Shown piece after piece: positions 62,845-64,000 of a stretch of 64,000 nucleotides of DNA. The position numbers and the translations under genes were made by a program. Below the pieces are notes generated by a model, which was not told the origin of the DNA, made no database searches, and worked only from the letters and a program-made list of their open reading frames with translations. This stretch comes from Adhaeribacter swui (GTDB taxonomy: Bacteria > Bacteroidota > Bacteroidia > Cytophagales > Hymenobacteraceae): assembly GCF_014217805.1 (NCBI RefSeq), contig NZ_CP055156.1:4966585-5030584 (forward strand). Reading direction: 5' to 3'. How positions within the stretch are numbered: position 1 is the first letter of the stretch; the number at the start of each line of letters is the position of its first letter.

Positions 62845-64000
62845 ATGATTCATATTACCTTACCAGACGGTTCCATAAAAGAATACGAGGCCGGTGTAAC
62901 CGGTTACGAAATTGCCAGTGGCATAAGTGAGGGTTTAGCCCGCAACGTATTAGCGGCAAAAGTTAATGGCGAAGTAGTAGAAGCTAACCGACCCATTACG
63001 CAAGATGCTACGCTACAATTATTAACCTGGAACGACCCAGAAGGTAAAGCAACGTATTGGCACTCTTCTGCTCACTTACTGGCAGAAGCTTTAGAAGCTT
63101 TATACCCCGGTGTACAATTTGGTATTGGGCCCGCCATTGAAAATGGTTTTTACTACGATATTGATTTAGGCGACCGGCAACTTTCGCAAGATGATTTTCA
63201 GGCCATTGAGCAAAAGATGCTGGAGCTGGCCCGGGCAAAAAGTCCATACCTCCGGAAAGAAATTTCGAAAGCCGATGCAATTGCTTACTTCACCGAAAAA
63301 GGAGATAAATATAAATTAGACCTGCTGCAAGATTTGCAGGATGGTACCATTACTTTTTATACCCAAGGCAACTTCACCGATTTATGCCGTGGGCCGCACA
63401 TACCTAATACTGGCTTTATAAAAGCGGCAAAACTAATGAATGTGGCCGGCGCGTATTGGCGCGGCGACGAAAAGAGCAAACAGCTTACCCGGGTTTATGC
63501 CATTACTTTTCCAAAGCAAAAAGATTTAACCGAGTATTTAGAACGTTTAGAAGAAGCAAAACGCCGCGATCACCGCAAGTTGGGTAAAGAATTAGAATTG
63601 TTCGCTTTCTCTGAAAAAGTAGGCATGGGCTTGCCGTTGTGGTTACCCAAAGGTACTGCTTTACGGGAGCGGCTCGAAAATTTTATGCGTCGCGCCCAGG
63701 TAAAAGCCGGTTACCAACAAGTAGTTACTCCTCACATTGGTAGCAAGGAGTTATACGTAACTTCTGGTCATTACGAAAAGTACGGTAAAGATTCTTTCCA
63801 ACCCATTCATACTCCCAACGAAGGAGAAGAATTCTTACTTAAACCCATGAACTGCCCGCATCATTGCGAGATATACAAAGTAAAACCTAGATCTTACCGG
63901 GATTTGCCTTTACGATTAGCCGAATTTGGTACCGTTTACCGGTATGAGCAAAGTGGCGAATTACACGGATTAACGCGCGTAAGAGGCTTTACTCAAGATG
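62845..64000 (+). CDS. thrS: Threonine--tRNA ligase, 3'-truncated by window
   Basis: First 385 codons of threonyl-tRNA synthetase, open to the window edge. ATG at 62845. N-terminal TGS domain ([36 protein letters not shown]), editing (SAD) domain with [19 protein letters not shown] and [11 protein letters not shown], then the start of the catalytic class II core: [68 protein letters not shown]. The anticodon-binding domain lies outside the window. Confidence 0.97.
   Translation, partial: MIHITLPDGSIKEYEAGVTGYEIASGISEGLARNVLAAKVNGEVVEANRPITQDATLQLLTWNDPEGKATYWHSSAHLLAEALEALYPGVQFGIGPAIENGFYYDIDLGDRQLSQDDFQAIEQKMLELARAKSPYLRKEISKADAIAYFTEKGDKYKLDLLQDLQDGTITFYTQGNFTDLCRGPHIPNTGFIKAAKLMNVAGAYWRGDEKSKQLTRVYAITFPKQKDLTEYLERLEEAKRRDHRKLGKELELFAFSEKVGMGLPLWLPKGTALRERLENFMRRAQVKAGYQQVVTPHIGSKELYVTSGHYEKYGKDSFQPIHTPNEGEEFLLKPMNCPHHCEIYKVKPRSYRDLPLRLAEFGTVYRYEQSGELHGLTRVRGFTQD

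Overview
The window is a 64 kb piece of a Bacteroidota chromosome, most likely Cytophagales and close to Hymenobacteraceae (Adhaeribacter/Hymenobacter-like). This rests on two type IX secretion (T9SS) cargo proteins with type A and type B sorting domains, on Bacteroidota-type promoter boxes (TTG/TTTG, about 20 nt, then TAnnTTTG), on moderately AT-rich coding DNA with very AT-rich spacers, and on family content (DUF3098, DUF3109, DUF4202, a GNAT-nitrilase fusion, the accC-accB-efp-fabH-plsX-rpmF block). The genus is inferred, not proven. I see no rRNA, tRNA, CRISPR, IS element, prophage or plasmid gene. Nearly everything is core metabolism or cell-envelope biology.

Layout. 0-2.4 kb: the end of a polysaccharide locus (GT4 glycosyltransferase, polyprenyl-phosphate sugar transferase). 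2.4-7.8 kb: pyruvate dehydrogenase E1 beta, a tiny PspC protein, a GT2/YbaB pair, and a membrane PAS-repeat protein that keeps a His-kinase dimerisation helix but has no ATPase domain. 7.9-12.5 kb: hisS, a degenerate MIO-type ammonia-lyase homologue and a T9SS type B protein, overlapping in one minus-strand transcript. 12.7-16.3 kb: GNAT-nitrilase fusion and a split 3-oxoacid CoA-transferase with an iron-permease-like gene between its subunits. 16.5-20.2 kb: ftsX-DUF3098-uppP-truB-ribF. 20.4-26.1 kb: tamB and tsaD, divergent with 6 nt between starts. 26.1-27.4 kb: DinB/YfiT and DUF3109. 27.4-35.5 kb: pepA, pdxA, DUF177, rpmF, plsX, fabH, efp, accB, accC, i.e. fatty-acid initiation plus translation factors. 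35.6-41.5 kb: rsmA, mgtE, a D-2-hydroxyacid dehydrogenase, greA, a HIT protein, ruvC, DUF4202. 42.4-44.6 kb: a large T9SS type A malectin-domain protein behind an 880-bp non-coding stretch. 45-51.5 kb: lipid kinase, metallophosphoesterase, LON-N protein, mtgA, App1 phosphatase, M48 lipoprotein, membrane protein. 51.7-56 kb: topoisomerase IB, DnaQ/UvrC-like nuclease, AI-2E-type transporter. 56.1-64 kb: parE, parC, two TPR proteins and the 5' part of thrS, cut by the window edge.

I did not find a clear-cut new multi-gene system. The most unusual signals are: (1) the hisS-linked ammonia-lyase homologue in which the cofactor-forming Ala-Ser-Gly reads Ala-Ser-Pro, so the classical MIO prosthetic group should not form; and (2) a family of intergenic elements, each made of two arrays of degenerate 7- or 8-bp tandem units in inverted orientation around an 80-130 bp spacer, with a different unit sequence at each locus (accC/accB, HIT/ruvC, mtgA/App1), plus single arrays elsewhere. 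A recurrent AT palindrome (TTTAAATTTTTAAAAATTT-like) at gene borders is a third window-wide pattern. All family assignments come from reading the translated sequence; no search was run.
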